Of a DNA stretch of 12,421 bases, positions 5,370-12,421 are shown in pieces. Origin of the DNA: Nocardioides sp. (GTDB lineage: Bacteria > Actinomycetota > Actinomycetes > Propionibacteriales > Nocardioidaceae); NCBI GenBank assembly GCA_003519585.1, contig DOWL01000142.1, positions 1 through 12,421 of the forward strand. The letters are read 5' to 3'. A model generated the notes under the pieces. The model was not told where the DNA came from and ran no database searches. It saw nothing but the letters and a program-made list of their open reading frames with translations. Positions within the stretch are counted from its first letter, which is position 1, and every line of letters starts with the position of its first letter. The position numbers were made by a program, and so were the translations under genes.

Positions 5370-6232
5370 CCCGCCAACCCGGTGTCGCCCGGCACGCGGA
5401 AGAGCTCCTCGGCTCGGCCGTCGTCGCGACCGCGCCGCTCGCCGGCGGTGACACGTCTGCCGCGACCAAGCTGCGCCTCTCCGACGGCACCACGGCGATC
5501 ATGAAGACCCACGCGCACCCTCCTGCGGGCTTCTTCGCCGCCGAGGCGCACGGGCTGCGCTGGCTCGGTGAGGCCACCGCCGACGGCGGCGTCGCGATCC
5601 CCGAGGTGCTCGCCGTCGACGACGGCTGCCTGATCCTGCGATGGGTCGAGCCGGGCAAGGTCTCCGGCGATGCCGCCGTGGGCTTCGGCCACGCGCTGGC
5701 CGCGACGCACGCGGCCGGTGCGCCGTCGTACGGCGGCGAGAGCGACGGCTTCATCGGCAAGCTGCCGCTGCCGAACTCGCCGTGCGCCTCGTGGGCGGAG
5801 TTCTACGCCGTACGCCGCGTGCTGCCCTACCTCAAGCTGGCCCGCGACCGCGGAGCGGTCACCGACGTCGAGGCCGGGCTGGTCGAGGGAGTGATCGGCA
5901 AGCTCACCACGCTGCTCCCCGAGGAGCCGCCGTCCCGGCTGCACGGTGACCTCTGGAACGGCAACGTGCTCTGGGGCCAGGAGAGCCGAGTGTGGCTGAT
6001 CGACCCGGCGGCGTACGGCGGCCACCGCGAGCTCGACCTGGCGATGCTGGCGCTGTTCGGGCTGCCGCACCTGCCCCGGGCGCTGGAGGCCTACCAGGAG
6101 AGCACCCCCCTGGCCGAGGACTGGGAGGAGCGGGTGCAGCTGCACCAGCTGTTCCCGCTGCTGGTCCACGCCGCTCTGTTCGGCGGCGGCTACGGCGCAC
6201 GCGCCGCGCAGGCCGCCGCGCGGTACGCCTGA
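5366..6232 (+). CDS. Fructosamine/ketosamine-3-kinase family protein
   Basis: A 288-residue protein of the fructosamine-3-kinase fold (a protein-kinase-like phosphotransferase), the full family length. Visible elements are the nucleotide loop [12 protein letters not shown] (25-36), candidate ATP lysine K47 in AIMKTH, E60 in the following helix, catalytic-loop [11 protein letters not shown] (193-203) with D195, and metal-binding D213 in [17 protein letters not shown]. Family members phosphorylate C3 of sugar adducts on lysines, which then fall off the protein. Many bacterial members prefer ribulosamine or erythrulosamine. The redox-sensitive loop cysteine known from eukaryotic members is replaced (D29). 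GTG 5366 is chosen because it overlaps the phosphatase stop as GTGA, gives family length and begins [15 protein letters not shown]; the longer upstream frame is a shadow inside the phosphatase gene. Confidence 0.9.
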   Translation: MTRQPGVARHAEELLGSAVVATAPLAGGDTSAATKLRLSDGTTAIMKTHAHPPAGFFAAEAHGLRWLGEATADGGVAIPEVLAVDDGCLILRWVEPGKVSGDAAVGFGHALAATHAAGAPSYGGESDGFIGKLPLPNSPCASWAEFYAVRRVLPYLKLARDRGAVTDVEAGLVEGVIGKLTTLLPEEPPSRLHGDLWNGNVLWGQESRVWLIDPAAYGGHRELDLAMLALFGLPHLPRALEAYQESTPLAEDWEERVQLHQLFPLLVHAALFGGGYGARAAQAAARYA

Positions 6233-6269
6233 CCGATGCCCGACCAACGCGTGGCCACCAGCGCCGCAC

Positions 6270-6288
6270 TCTCAGCGCCGACTCAGGC
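6270..6288 (+). promoter_or_regulatory. Candidate MprA-type direct-repeat box
   Basis: TCTCAGCG and ACTCAGGC form two 8-bp direct half-sites separated by 3 bp (19 bp total). CTCAG recurs at 6271 and 6282, one helical turn (11 bp) apart. This is the architecture described for the mycobacterial MprA box and for OmpR-family sites generally. It sits about 20-40 bp upstream of the response regulator start, over the expected -35 region, consistent with autoregulation. Confidence 0.45.
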
Positions 6289-6296
6289 CCGACTGG

Positions 6297-6302
6297 CACA
6301 GT
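6297..6302 (+). promoter_or_regulatory. Candidate -10 element for the response regulator gene
   Basis: CACAGT ends six bases before the GTG at 6309, which has no SD sequence, so the message could be leaderless. The hexamer is a weak match (A2 and T6 only). The -35 position would fall within the direct-repeat box, suggesting dependence on an activator. Confidence 0.35.
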
Positions 6303-6308
6303 AGCCCC

Positions 6309-7025
6309 GTGAACAACGCCCCGGCGGCCAAGCAACGCGTGCTCGTGGTCGACGACGACAAGGCCGTCCGCGAGTCACTGCGTCGCTCGCTGGAGTTCAA
6401 CGGGTACGACGTATCGGTCGCCGCCGACGGTGCCGAGGCCTTGGCGGGACTGGGGGCGGCCGGCCCCAACTCGGCGCCGGACGTCGTCGTGATGGACGTG
6501 ATGATGCCGCGGCTCGACGGCATCGAGACAACCCGTGCGTTGCGGGCCGCGGGCAACGACGTACCGATCCTGGTCCTGACCGCGCGCGACGCGGTGGGAG
6601 ACCGGGTCGAGGGGCTCGACGCCGGCGCCGACGACTACCTCACCAAGCCGTTCGCACTCCAGGAGCTGCTGGCCCGGCTGCGGGCCCTGCTACGACGAGC
6701 GACCGTGCCGGCGGGTGAGGAGGACGAAGTGCTCTCCTTCTCCGACCTGTCGATGGACATCGCCACCCGCGACGTACGCCGCGGCGGCCGTGCGATCGAA
6801 CTGACCCGGACCGAGTTCACCCTGCTCGAGATGTTCCTGCGCCGCCCCCGCCGGGTGCTCGAGCGCAGCTTCATCCTCGAAGAGGTCTGGGGATACGACT
6901 TCCCGACCACCGCCAACTCGCTCGAGGTCTACGTCGGCTACCTGCGCCGCAAGACCGAGGCCGAGGACGAGCCACGGCTGATCCACACCGTCCGAGGCGT
7001 CGGCTACGTCTTGAAGGAAACGTGA
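6309..7025 (+). CDS. mprA: OmpR-family response regulator, MprA-like
   Basis: A 238-residue response regulator. The receiver domain spans about 9-125, with acidic pocket D15-D17 (VVDDDK), phospho-acceptor D63 in [14 protein letters not shown]91 and K113 in LTKPF. The winged-helix DNA-binding domain spans about 140-236, with [32 protein letters not shown] and the C-terminal stretch [31 protein letters not shown], very close to what I recall of mycobacterial MprA. Acting in the cytoplasm, it should bind DNA after phosphorylation by the kinase encoded next, whose GTG overlaps its stop codon (GTGA). MprA in mycobacteria controls envelope-stress responses; the same role here is inference. The GTG start at 6309 gives a complete receiver domain and has no SD sequence. 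Confidence 0.93.
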   Translation: MNNAPAAKQRVLVVDDDKAVRESLRRSLEFNGYDVSVAADGAEALAGLGAAGPNSAPDVVVMDVMMPRLDGIETTRALRAAGNDVPILVLTARDAVGDRVEGLDAGADDYLTKPFALQELLARLRALLRRATVPAGEEDEVLSFSDLSMDIATRDVRRGGRAIELTRTEFTLLEMFLRRPRRVLERSFILEEVWGYDFPTTANSLEVYVGYLRRKTEAEDEPRLIHTVRGVGYVLKET

Positions 7026-8470
7026 CCGTCCTCCCGACGTTCGGCGCGGAGGGTCGCTGGCACTACCGCCGGTCGCTGGCGAGCCGGGTGGCCATCCTCA
7101 CCGCGATGGCCGTCGGCGTGACGGTAGCCGTGGTGGCGCTCGGCGCCTACATCACGGTGCGGATGCAGTTGCAGTCCTCCCTGGACAATTCGCTGGTCGA
7201 CCGCGCTCAATCGACCGCGCGCGCCGTCGACGACCAGGTCGACCGGCTGATCCAGGGTGGCGGCGCGACTCAGACCTACCTGCTCCCTGCCTCCGATGTC
7301 CGGATCGGCTACATGCGGTACGACGGACAGTCCGGCTTCACCGATCGGGGTGAGGTGATCCGCCTCGACGACCATGAGGAGAAGGTCGCCGACGGCGAGA
7401 CCCGGCGGAGCGTGCGCACGGTGCGGGCCGGTGGCGTCGACTACCGGGTGGTGGCGGTGCCGATCAAGGGGCTGCCCGGCTACGCGCTCGTGGTCGCCCA
7501 GTCGCTCGAGCCGCAGCAGCAGGTGCTCACCAAGCTCGGCCTGGTCACCCTGCTGTTCGGCATCGCGGGGATGATCATCGCGGGCATCGCCGGCTGGGGG
7601 GTCGCGCGCAACGGCCTGCGACCGGTGCGCCGGCTCACCGCGACCGCCGAGGACATCGCGCGGACGGAGCGGCTCGCGCCGATCCCGGTCGAGGGCGACG
7701 ACGAGGTCGCCCGGCTCGCCTCGGCGTTCAACCAGATGCTGGCCTCACTGGCCGCCTCGCGCGACCGGCAGCGCCGGCTCGTCGCCGACGCCGGCCACGA
7801 GCTGCGGACCCCGCTCACCTCGCTGCGGACCAACATCGACCTGCTCACCCAGGCCGGCACCTCGCTGCCCGAGGACGCGCGGGCCGAGCTGCTCGACGAC
7901 GTACGCGCCCAGCTCGAGGAGCTCACCAACCTGGTCGGCGACCTGGTCGAGCTGGCTCGCGACGAGCCAGCGGCCTCGGTGATCGCCACCGTCGAGCTGC
8001 ACGAGGTGCTCGACCATGCCGTGGCCCGGGTCCGCCGCCGGGCGCCATCGCTGTCGTTCGAGGTCGATTCCGAGCCGTGGTACGTCGAAGGCGACGCGGC
8101 CGCGCTCGAGCGCGCACTGACCAACCTGCTCGACAACGCCGCGAAGTGGAGTCCCCCCGGCGGCACCGTCCGCGCCTCGCTGCACGGCGGCTTGATCACC
8201 GTGGACGACGAGGGCTCGGGGATCTCCGAGGTGGACCTGCCCCATGTCTTCGAACGCTTCTACCGCTCCATGGACTCTCGCGCGATGCCCGGCTCTGGGC
8301 TCGGCCTCTCGATCGTCGCCCAGGTGACCGAGCGGCACGCCGGCACCGTCGAGGCCGGCCAGTCGCCGTCGGGCGGGACCCGGATGACGCTGCGGCTGCC
8401 CGGTGCCGCCTCGCCCAAGCCGGCCGAGCCGCCGGCCGAGGTGCGCAAGCCCGAGCGGACCAACGCCTGA
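7022..8470 (+). CDS. mprB: Sensor histidine kinase, MprB-like
   Basis: A 482-residue membrane histidine kinase. Order: cytoplasmic tail, TM1 at about 23-45, an extracytoplasmic sensor of roughly 120 residues (46-168), TM2 at about 171-193, HAMP at about 195-247, HisKA with phospho-acceptor H259 in [14 protein letters not shown], and an ATPase domain with N box [16 protein letters not shown] (366-381), G1 DEGSG (396-400), F box HVFERFYRS and G2 GSGLGLS (424-430). The last 20 residues are Pro/Lys-rich and disordered. The GTG start overlaps the regulator stop by 4 nt, with AAGGAA just upstream. Unlike the mycobacterial locus, no PepD-type protease gene follows: the next gene is convergent and only 12 bp away. 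The sensed signal is unknown; envelope stress is inferred from family resemblance. Confidence 0.92.
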   Translation: MTVLPTFGAEGRWHYRRSLASRVAILTAMAVGVTVAVVALGAYITVRMQLQSSLDNSLVDRAQSTARAVDDQVDRLIQGGGATQTYLLPASDVRIGYMRYDGQSGFTDRGEVIRLDDHEEKVADGETRRSVRTVRAGGVDYRVVAVPIKGLPGYALVVAQSLEPQQQVLTKLGLVTLLFGIAGMIIAGIAGWGVARNGLRPVRRLTATAEDIARTERLAPIPVEGDDEVARLASAFNQMLASLAASRDRQRRLVADAGHELRTPLTSLRTNIDLLTQAGTSLPEDARAELLDDVRAQLEELTNLVGDLVELARDEPAASVIATVELHEVLDHAVARVRRRAPSLSFEVDSEPWYVEGDAAALERALTNLLDNAAKWSPPGGTVRASLHGGLITVDDEGSGISEVDLPHVFERFYRSMDSRAMPGSGLGLSIVAQVTERHAGTVEAGQSPSGGTRMTLRLPGAASPKPAEPPAEVRKPERTNA

Positions 8471-8482
8471 GCGGTGGCTGAG

Positions 8483-9946
8483 CTACTGGCCCTTGGAGTT
8501 CGGGTCGCGCCAGGAGCGCTCGAAGGGCAGCCGCCAGGCGTACGGCGCCACCAGTTGGTGGATCGCATTGGGCCCCCACGAGTCGGGGGCGTACGCGCGG
8601 ACCGGCGGCGGGCTCTGCAGCAGCGGCATCGACTTCTCCCAGAGGGTCTCGATGCCTGCGGCCGTCGTGAACAGCGTGTGGTCGCCGCGCATCGCGTCGA
8701 GGATCAGGCGCTCGTACGCCTCGAGCACCCCCACGGAGGAAGCGGTCTCGTGGGTGGCGAACTGCATCGACAGCTTCTCCAGCTGCATGCCCGGGCCGGG
8801 CCGCTTGCCGTAGAACGACAGCGACATCCGGGACTGGTCGGCCAGGTCGAAGGTCAGGTGGTCGGGACCCTGCATGCCGGCGTTCGATCCCGCCGGAAAC
8901 ATCGACAGCGGCGGCTCCTTGAACGCGATCGAGATGATCCGGGCACCCTCGGCCAGCTTCTTGCCGGTGCGCAGGAAGAACGGGACACCGGCCCAGCGCC
9001 AGTTGTCGATCTCGATGCGTAGCGCAATGAAGGTCTCGGTGTCGGAGTACTCCGCGACCTCCTCCTTCCCGCGGTAGCCGTTGTACTGGCCGCGGACCAC
9101 GTCGTGCGGCTCGATCGGCTTCATCGAGCGGAAGACCTTGAGCTTCTCGTCGCTGATCGGACCCGGCAACAGGGAGGTGGGCGGCTCCATCGCCATGAAC
9201 GCCAGCACCTGCATCAGGTGGGTGACCACCATGTCGCGGTAGGCGCCGGTCGACTCGTAGAAGCTGGTGCGCCCCTCGAGGCCGAGCGTCTCCGGCACGT
9301 CGATCTGCACGTGCTGGATGAAGTTGCGGTTCCAGATCGGCTCGAACAGCCCGTTGGCGAACCGGAACGCGAGAATGTTCTGGGCCGCCTCCTTGCCGAG
9401 GAAGTGGTCGATCCGGAAGATCTGCGACTCGTCGAAGACTTGGTGCACCTCGCGGTTGAGGGCGACGGCAGAGTCGAGATCGGTGCCGAACGGCTTCTCC
9501 ATGATGATCCGCGACCGCTCGACCAGGCCTGCCTCCTCGAGCTGGTGGATCACGTCGAGCGCGGCCTTGGGCGGCACCGAGAGGTAGTGGAGCAGGCGTA
9601 CGTCGCCCTCGACGCCGAGCTCCGCCTCCGCCTTGTGCACGGCCTCGGCCAGCGCGTGCGGCCCCTCGGACTGCCGGACGTAGGAGATCATCGACGCGAA
9701 CTTCTCCCACTTGCCGTCGTCGAGCTGGCCCTTGCCGAACTCGGCGCACGCGCCGTAGGCGAGTCGGATGAACGACTCGGTGTCGATCTCCTCCAGGGAG
9801 GTGCCGACGATCCGGCACTCCTTGAGCAGCCCGGCCTGGGTCAGCCGGAGCAGCCCGGGCAGCAGTTTGCGCTTGGCCAGGTCACCAGTGGATCCGAAGA
9901 GCACGATGACGTGCGGTGCCGTCACCCCATCGACGCTAGAGCTCAC
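8483..9946 (-). CDS. zwf: Glucose-6-phosphate 1-dehydrogenase
   Basis: A 487-residue enzyme, the full family length, that oxidises glucose 6-phosphate to 6-phosphogluconolactone with NAD(P)+, the entry to the pentose phosphate pathway. The Rossmann motif is [14 protein letters not shown] (17-30). EKPFG is at 150-154 and the substrate-binding/active-site motif RIDHFLGKE at 178-186, with K185. The catalytic His is H243 in [11 protein letters not shown], where the common form reads QNHLLQ. No opcA, tal, tkt or gnd lies nearby, so this may be a second copy outside the usual pentose phosphate cluster. GTG 9946 was chosen; GTG 9925 (starting at VTAPHV) would remove seven residues and is possible. 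Neither has an SD sequence. The gene is convergent with mprB. Confidence 0.93.
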   Translation of the reverse strand: MSSSVDGVTAPHVIVLFGSTGDLAKRKLLPGLLRLTQAGLLKECRIVGTSLEEIDTESFIRLAYGACAEFGKGQLDDGKWEKFASMISYVRQSEGPHALAEAVHKAEAELGVEGDVRLLHYLSVPPKAALDVIHQLEEAGLVERSRIIMEKPFGTDLDSAVALNREVHQVFDESQIFRIDHFLGKEAAQNILAFRFANGLFEPIWNRNFIQHVQIDVPETLGLEGRTSFYESTGAYRDMVVTHLMQVLAFMAMEPPTSLLPGPISDEKLKVFRSMKPIEPHDVVRGQYNGYRGKEEVAEYSDTETFIALRIEIDNWRWAGVPFFLRTGKKLAEGARIISIAFKEPPLSMFPAGSNAGMQGPDHLTFDLADQSRMSLSFYGKRPGPGMQLEKLSMQFATHETASSVGVLEAYERLILDAMRGDHTLFTTAAGIETLWEKSMPLLQSPPPVRAYAPDSWGPNAIHQLVAPYAWRLPFERSWRDPNSKGQ

Positions 9947-9954
9947 AAGTTGCC

Positions 9955-9960
9955 ACGGTA
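9955..9960 (-). promoter_or_regulatory. Candidate -10 element for zwf
   Basis: On the minus strand TACCGT ends eight bases before the GTG at 9946, in the 24-bp gap between pabB and zwf. A TTCGAC about 19 bp upstream, inside the end of pabB, is a poor -35. zwf may therefore have its own leaderless transcript as well as any read-through from pabB. Confidence 0.33.
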
Positions 9961-9970
9961 TTACCTGCTC

Positions 9971-11293
9971 TTACGTGCCGTCGAACAGTTCCAGCGTCCG
10001 GAGCAGCCGTTCGGCCTTCAGCCGCGACTCGGCGTACTCGTCCTCGACGTTGGTGTGCACGGTGATCCCGCCGCCGGTGCCGAGCCGATAGGACGCTCCG
10101 TCGTGCGCGGGATCGGCGGTCGTGAGGGTCCTGATCACCACCCCGAGGTCGGCGCGACCGTCGCCGGAGAGCCAACCGAACGCGCCGGCGTACGCGCCCC
10201 TCGGCGTGCTCTCGACGGCCTCGATGATCTCCATGGTCCGCAGCTTCGGCGCGCCCGTCATCGAGCCGGCGGGGAACAGCGAGCGGAGCGCCTCGACCGT
10301 CGAGACCTCGTCGCGGAGCCGGCCGCGGACCGTCGAGACCAGTTGATGGACGGTCGGGTACGACTCGACCGCGAGCAGCGCCGGCACCTCGACGGTGCCC
10401 ATCTCGCACACCATGCCGAGGTCGTTGCGGAGCAGGTCGGTGATCATCAGGTTCTCGGCCCGGAACCGGGGCTCGGTGGCCAGCGCCCGCCGTAGCTCTT
10501 CGTCCTCGTCCGGTGTCGCGCCGCGCGGCGTCGTGCCCTTGATCGGCTTGGTCTCGAGCGTGCGGCTGCCGGTGTCCTCGTCGCGGGTCACCAGCGCATA
10601 GCGCTCCGGCGACGAGCTCAACAGCCACCCGCGAGCGCCCTCGACGTCATGCTGGAGGAATCCGGCGTACGGCGCGGGGTTGAGCTCGCGCAGCCTGAGG
10701 TACGCCGTGACCGGGTCGAGGTCGGACGTCGCGTCGAGCCGGTACGTCAGGTTCACCTCGTAGCTGTTGCCGGCGTGCAGCTGCTCCTGGACCTGGGCGA
10801 AGGCTTCGGCGTAGGCGCCTGGAGGAGTTTCACCGGCCGGCCGGTGAAACTCACGCTTGTTGTCGGAAGGTTCGTGCGACAAGCGTGAGTTTTGTACGCC
10901 AGCTCGGTGCTCGAACAGCCGAATCCGGCTCGGCCGCATCCAGACGGCGTCGGGTACGTCGGCGCCGGGTGCGCCGACCAGCGCCGGCAGGTCGGGGCGG
11001 CATGCGTAGCCGAAGTAGCCGAACCACTGGTCGCGGCTCGAACCCTGTCCGAGCTCGTCGGCGAGCACCCCGAAGATGTCGGAGCCCACGACCTCGGCCT
11101 CGCCGTCCGCGTGCCGGAGCACGGTTCGGGTCGCCGCGGAGTAGGTCAGCGATACGTCGTCCGGCTCGAGCATCCCGATGATCGAACGGCGCCCCGACCA
11201 GTCGCGGGCGCCGCCGCCGTCGAGCCAGACGCAACGCTGGTGCTCGGCTGCGACCTCGTCGAAGACCTTGACGACACTCGTGCCGCCGCTCAT
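9971..11293 (-). CDS. pabB: Aminodeoxychorismate synthase component I (PabB)
   Basis: A 440-residue chorismate-utilising enzyme that aminates chorismate to 4-amino-4-deoxychorismate for folate synthesis, using ammonia from the amidotransferase partner. The N-terminal domain spans about 1-130, with DQWFGYFGYACRPDLP at 88-103. The catalytic domain spans about 158-438, with NSYEVNLTYRL (176-186), SSSPERY, TKPIKGTTPRG (248-258), AENLMITDLLRNDLG, FPAGSMTGAPK (340-350) and LGTGGGITVHTN. PIKGT, with K252, marks PabB, since TrpE proteins carry Ala at this position. Residues about 133-155 are encoded by a double-palindrome repeat (10825-10893) inserted in frame at the linker. The ATG at 11293 overlaps the amidotransferase stop (ATGA), implying coupling. 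The active-site motifs look intact, so the enzyme is probably functional. No pabC is in view. Confidence 0.93.
   Translation of the reverse strand: MSGGTSVVKVFDEVAAEHQRCVWLDGGGARDWSGRRSIIGMLEPDDVSLTYSAATRTVLRHADGEAEVVGSDIFGVLADELGQGSSRDQWFGYFGYACRPDLPALVGAPGADVPDAVWMRPSRIRLFEHRAGVQNSRLSHEPSDNKREFHRPAGETPPGAYAEAFAQVQEQLHAGNSYEVNLTYRLDATSDLDPVTAYLRLRELNPAPYAGFLQHDVEGARGWLLSSSPERYALVTRDEDTGSRTLETKPIKGTTPRGATPDEDEELRRALATEPRFRAENLMITDLLRNDLGMVCEMGTVEVPALLAVESYPTVHQLVSTVRGRLRDEVSTVEALRSLFPAGSMTGAPKLRTMEIIEAVESTPRGAYAGAFGWLSGDGRADLGVVIRTLTTADPAHDGASYRLGTGGGITVHTNVEDEYAESRLKAERLLRTLELFDGT
10825..10893. repeat. In-frame double-palindrome element inside pabB
   Basis: Two adjoining palindromes span about 69 bp, or 23 codons. 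The first, 10825-10852, is a perfect 28-bp palindrome centred on GGCCGGCC, with outer arms GAGTTTCACC and GGTGAAACTC. The second has arms AAACTCACGCTTGT (10847-10860) and ACAAGCGTGAGTTT (10879-10892) around an 18-nt loop. In another register, TTGTCG and CGACAA also pair, lengthening the stem with a 3-nt bulge. The AAACTC/GAGTTT hexamer is shared by both palindromes. In the pabB frame it encodes VQNSRLSHEPSDNKREFHRP and a few more residues, hydrophilic and without stops. This looks like a small non-autonomous mobile repeat, not native pabB coding sequence. Confidence 0.75.
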
Positions 11294-11868
11294 GTCGACG
11301 CCCCGTCCAGGAAGTTCGCGACCAGCGCCGCACCGTGCTCGGACAGGATCGACTCGGGATGGAACTGCACGCCCTCCTGCGGCAAGGTTCGGTGCCGCAC
11401 GCCCATCACGACGTCACCCCCGGCGTCCGCTGCGGTCACCACCAGTTCGTCGGGCAGGTCCAGCGCCGCGAGCGAGTGGTAGCGCACCGCCGCGAACAAC
11501 TGCGGCAGCCCCGTGAACACGCCTGCCCCGTCGTGCCGGATCCGCTCCACGACCCCGTGCGCGGGGGCGACCCGGTCGACCGTGCCGCCGTACGTCGTGA
11601 CCAGGCCCTGCATCCCCAGGCAGACGCCCAGCACCGGTCGGCTCCCGGCGAGCAGGACCTCGCGACCCACCGCGAAGTCGACGGGGGACGCGGGAGTCCC
11701 CGGCCCGGGCGAGAGCACGACGTGGGAGTGCCGCAGCACCTCCTCGGGGGTGACGTCGTCGTGCTGCACCACGGCCGGCAGCACCCCGGTCACCGAGGCG
11801 ACGAGATGGACCAGGTTCCACGTGTAGGAGTCGTGGTGGTCGACGACCACGACGTCCGGACGCGTCAC
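11290..11868 (-). CDS. pabA: Aminodeoxychorismate/anthranilate synthase glutamine amidotransferase subunit
   Basis: A 192-residue class I glutamine amidotransferase that releases ammonia from glutamine for the synthase subunit. The catalytic triad is visible: C83 in PVLGVCLGMQGL, H170 and E172 in GVQFHPESIL. Also seen are VVVDHHDSYTWNLVH at the N-terminus, LSPGPGTP (52-59) and YHSLA (130-134). Sequence alone does not separate PabA from TrpG, and in many bacteria one protein serves both, but the 4-nt overlap with pabB argues for aminodeoxychorismate synthase. The GTG at 11868 lies only four bases after the stop of the upstream amidohydrolase gene, so the three genes may form one transcript. 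AGCAGG just before the start may serve as a weak ribosome-binding site. Confidence 0.9.
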   Translation of the reverse strand: MTRPDVVVVDHHDSYTWNLVHLVASVTGVLPAVVQHDDVTPEEVLRHSHVVLSPGPGTPASPVDFAVGREVLLAGSRPVLGVCLGMQGLVTTYGGTVDRVAPAHGVVERIRHDGAGVFTGLPQLFAAVRYHSLAALDLPDELVVTAADAGGDVVMGVRHRTLPQEGVQFHPESILSEHGAALVANFLDGAST

Positions 11869-11872
11869 CTGC

Positions 11873-12421
11873 TCACGATAGGGGGACCCACGCTCCGCGA
11901 CGCATCACGCGGTCCACCTGCAGGTCGTCGGAGAGCTCGACGAGGTCGGCCCAGGCGCCGGGCTCGATCACGCCCAGCTTACCGGGGTAGGGATCGCGCG
12001 CGCCGGAGAGCTTCATCAGTTCGCCGTTGTCCGCCGTGGCCATCTTCAGCACCTCGAAGGGCGTGTACCAGCGCGTCATCTTCACCAATTGCGCCCCCTG
12101 GTTCGTGGCGCCCGTGGGGCTATGCATCACGTCCGTGCCCCAGGCGGTCTTCACCTTGTACTTCTTCGCCAGGACAAAGGCGCGGTCGGTGCCCTCGGAA
12201 ACCAGCAGCTGCTTCTTGCGCGCTTCGCCGGTCTTGGGGTTGGCGTGCTCATCGTCCAGGAAGGGCTGCAGGCTCCACCACACCCCTTTTTCGGCCATCA
12301 GCTTCACCACCTCCTCATCGGCCAGCTGCCCATGCTCGATGCACTTCACCCCGTTCTCGATGGCGAAACGGATGGCACGCGGCGTGTAAGCGTGCACGGT
12401 GACGTAGGTGCCCCAGTTCTC
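11873..12421 (-). CDS. Amidohydrolase-family protein, C-terminal part, possibly chimeric
   Basis: The last 182 residues of a metal-dependent amidohydrolase; the 5' end lies beyond position 12421. Motifs include VHAYTPRAI, CIEHGQLADEE (metal/substrate histidines), WWSLQPFLDDE, AWGTDVM (metal Asp), GAQLVKMTRWYTPFEVLKMATADNGELMKLSG and PYPGKLGVIEPGAWADL. These resemble imidazolonepropionase-related amidohydrolases of other phyla. After PGAWADL that family usually runs some 35 more residues ending in a VIMKDG-type stretch; here only 22 follow (VELSDDLQVDRVMRRGAWVP and two more), resembling a NagA-type tail. Codon use changes too: upstream of the join proline is nearly always CCC and leucine mostly CTG, unlike the rest of the window. 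A recombination product, a transferred gene or an assembly join are all possible. Confidence 0.75.
   Translation of the reverse strand, partial: ENWGTYVTVHAYTPRAIRFAIENGVKCIEHGQLADEEVVKLMAEKGVWWSLQPFLDDEHANPKTGEARKKQLLVSEGTDRAFVLAKKYKVKTAWGTDVMHSPTGATNQGAQLVKMTRWYTPFEVLKMATADNGELMKLSGARDPYPGKLGVIEPGAWADLVELSDDLQVDRVMRRGAWVPLS

Noticed and set aside
8471..8482. Terminator between the convergent mprB-like and zwf genes
   Set aside because: Only 12 bp separate the stops and I could find no stem longer than 3-4 bp; the CTGAG copies there are direct, not inverted.
8196..9818. A 540-codon minus-strand open frame over zwf
   Set aside because: It lies in another frame of the zwf gene and encodes a low-complexity Arg/Ala/Pro-rich product typical of high-GC shadow frames. 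The zwf frame carries all the enzyme motifs.
9104..10495. A 463-codon plus-strand open frame across zwf and pabB
   Set aside because: It is antisense to two conserved enzymes and compositionally biased; it is a shadow of GC-rich codon use.
10825..10893. CRISPR repeat or transcription attenuator inside pabB
   Set aside because: There is a single copy with no spacer array. It lies within an open reading frame, with no leader peptide or U-tract, so an in-frame inserted repeat explains it better.

Overview
The window is high-GC DNA (by eye about 70%) from an actinobacterium, most likely Nocardioides or a close relative in Propionibacteriales. The signs are the GC-rich third codon positions, many GTG starts, an MprA/MprB-type two-component pair, Pat-type aminotransferase, and start codons sitting directly behind -10-like hexamers without a Shine-Dalgarno (SD) sequence. 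This assignment is inferred from protein style, not from a marker gene.

Layout. 1-198: no gene, but terminator-like palindromes and a dispersed-repeat cluster. 199-1806 (minus): a DUF1801 protein, then a histidinol-phosphate/phenylalanine aminotransferase. 1807-1896: a divergent promoter region. 1897-2058 (plus): a 53-residue protein. 2082-2636 (minus): a VanZ-like membrane protein, convergent with the small gene and sharing a hairpin with it. 2722-3642 (minus): a DDAH/amidinotransferase-family hydrolase, divergent from a GntR/FCD regulator (3744-4433, plus); a near-ideal GntR operator lies between them. 4447-6232 (plus): a 4-TM membrane protein, a low-molecular-weight phosphatase and a fructosamine-kinase-family protein, all overlapping or nearly so. 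The last two resemble a protein-deglycation pair. 6309-8470 (plus): an MprA-like response regulator and MprB-like kinase with a candidate self-binding site upstream. 8483-9946 (minus): glucose-6-phosphate dehydrogenase. 9971-11868 (minus): aminodeoxychorismate synthase, as an amidotransferase subunit followed by PabB, for folate precursor synthesis. 11873-12421 (minus): the 3' part of an amidohydrolase cut by the window edge.

Four observations stand out. (1) A roughly 69-bp double-palindrome element lies in frame inside pabB and adds about 23 residues at the interdomain linker. (2) The edge amidohydrolase has foreign-looking codon use over most of its length and an actinobacterial, NagA-like last 22 or so codons, so it looks chimeric. 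(3) Stem-loops repeatedly embed or abut stop codons; one stem contains both stop codons of a convergent gene pair. (4) Seven start codons carry an apparent leaderless promoter.

This is otherwise ordinary chromosomal core and metabolic DNA. I see no prophage, transposase, CRISPR array, tRNA or rRNA. The 'holin' and 'VanZ' names are family labels only.
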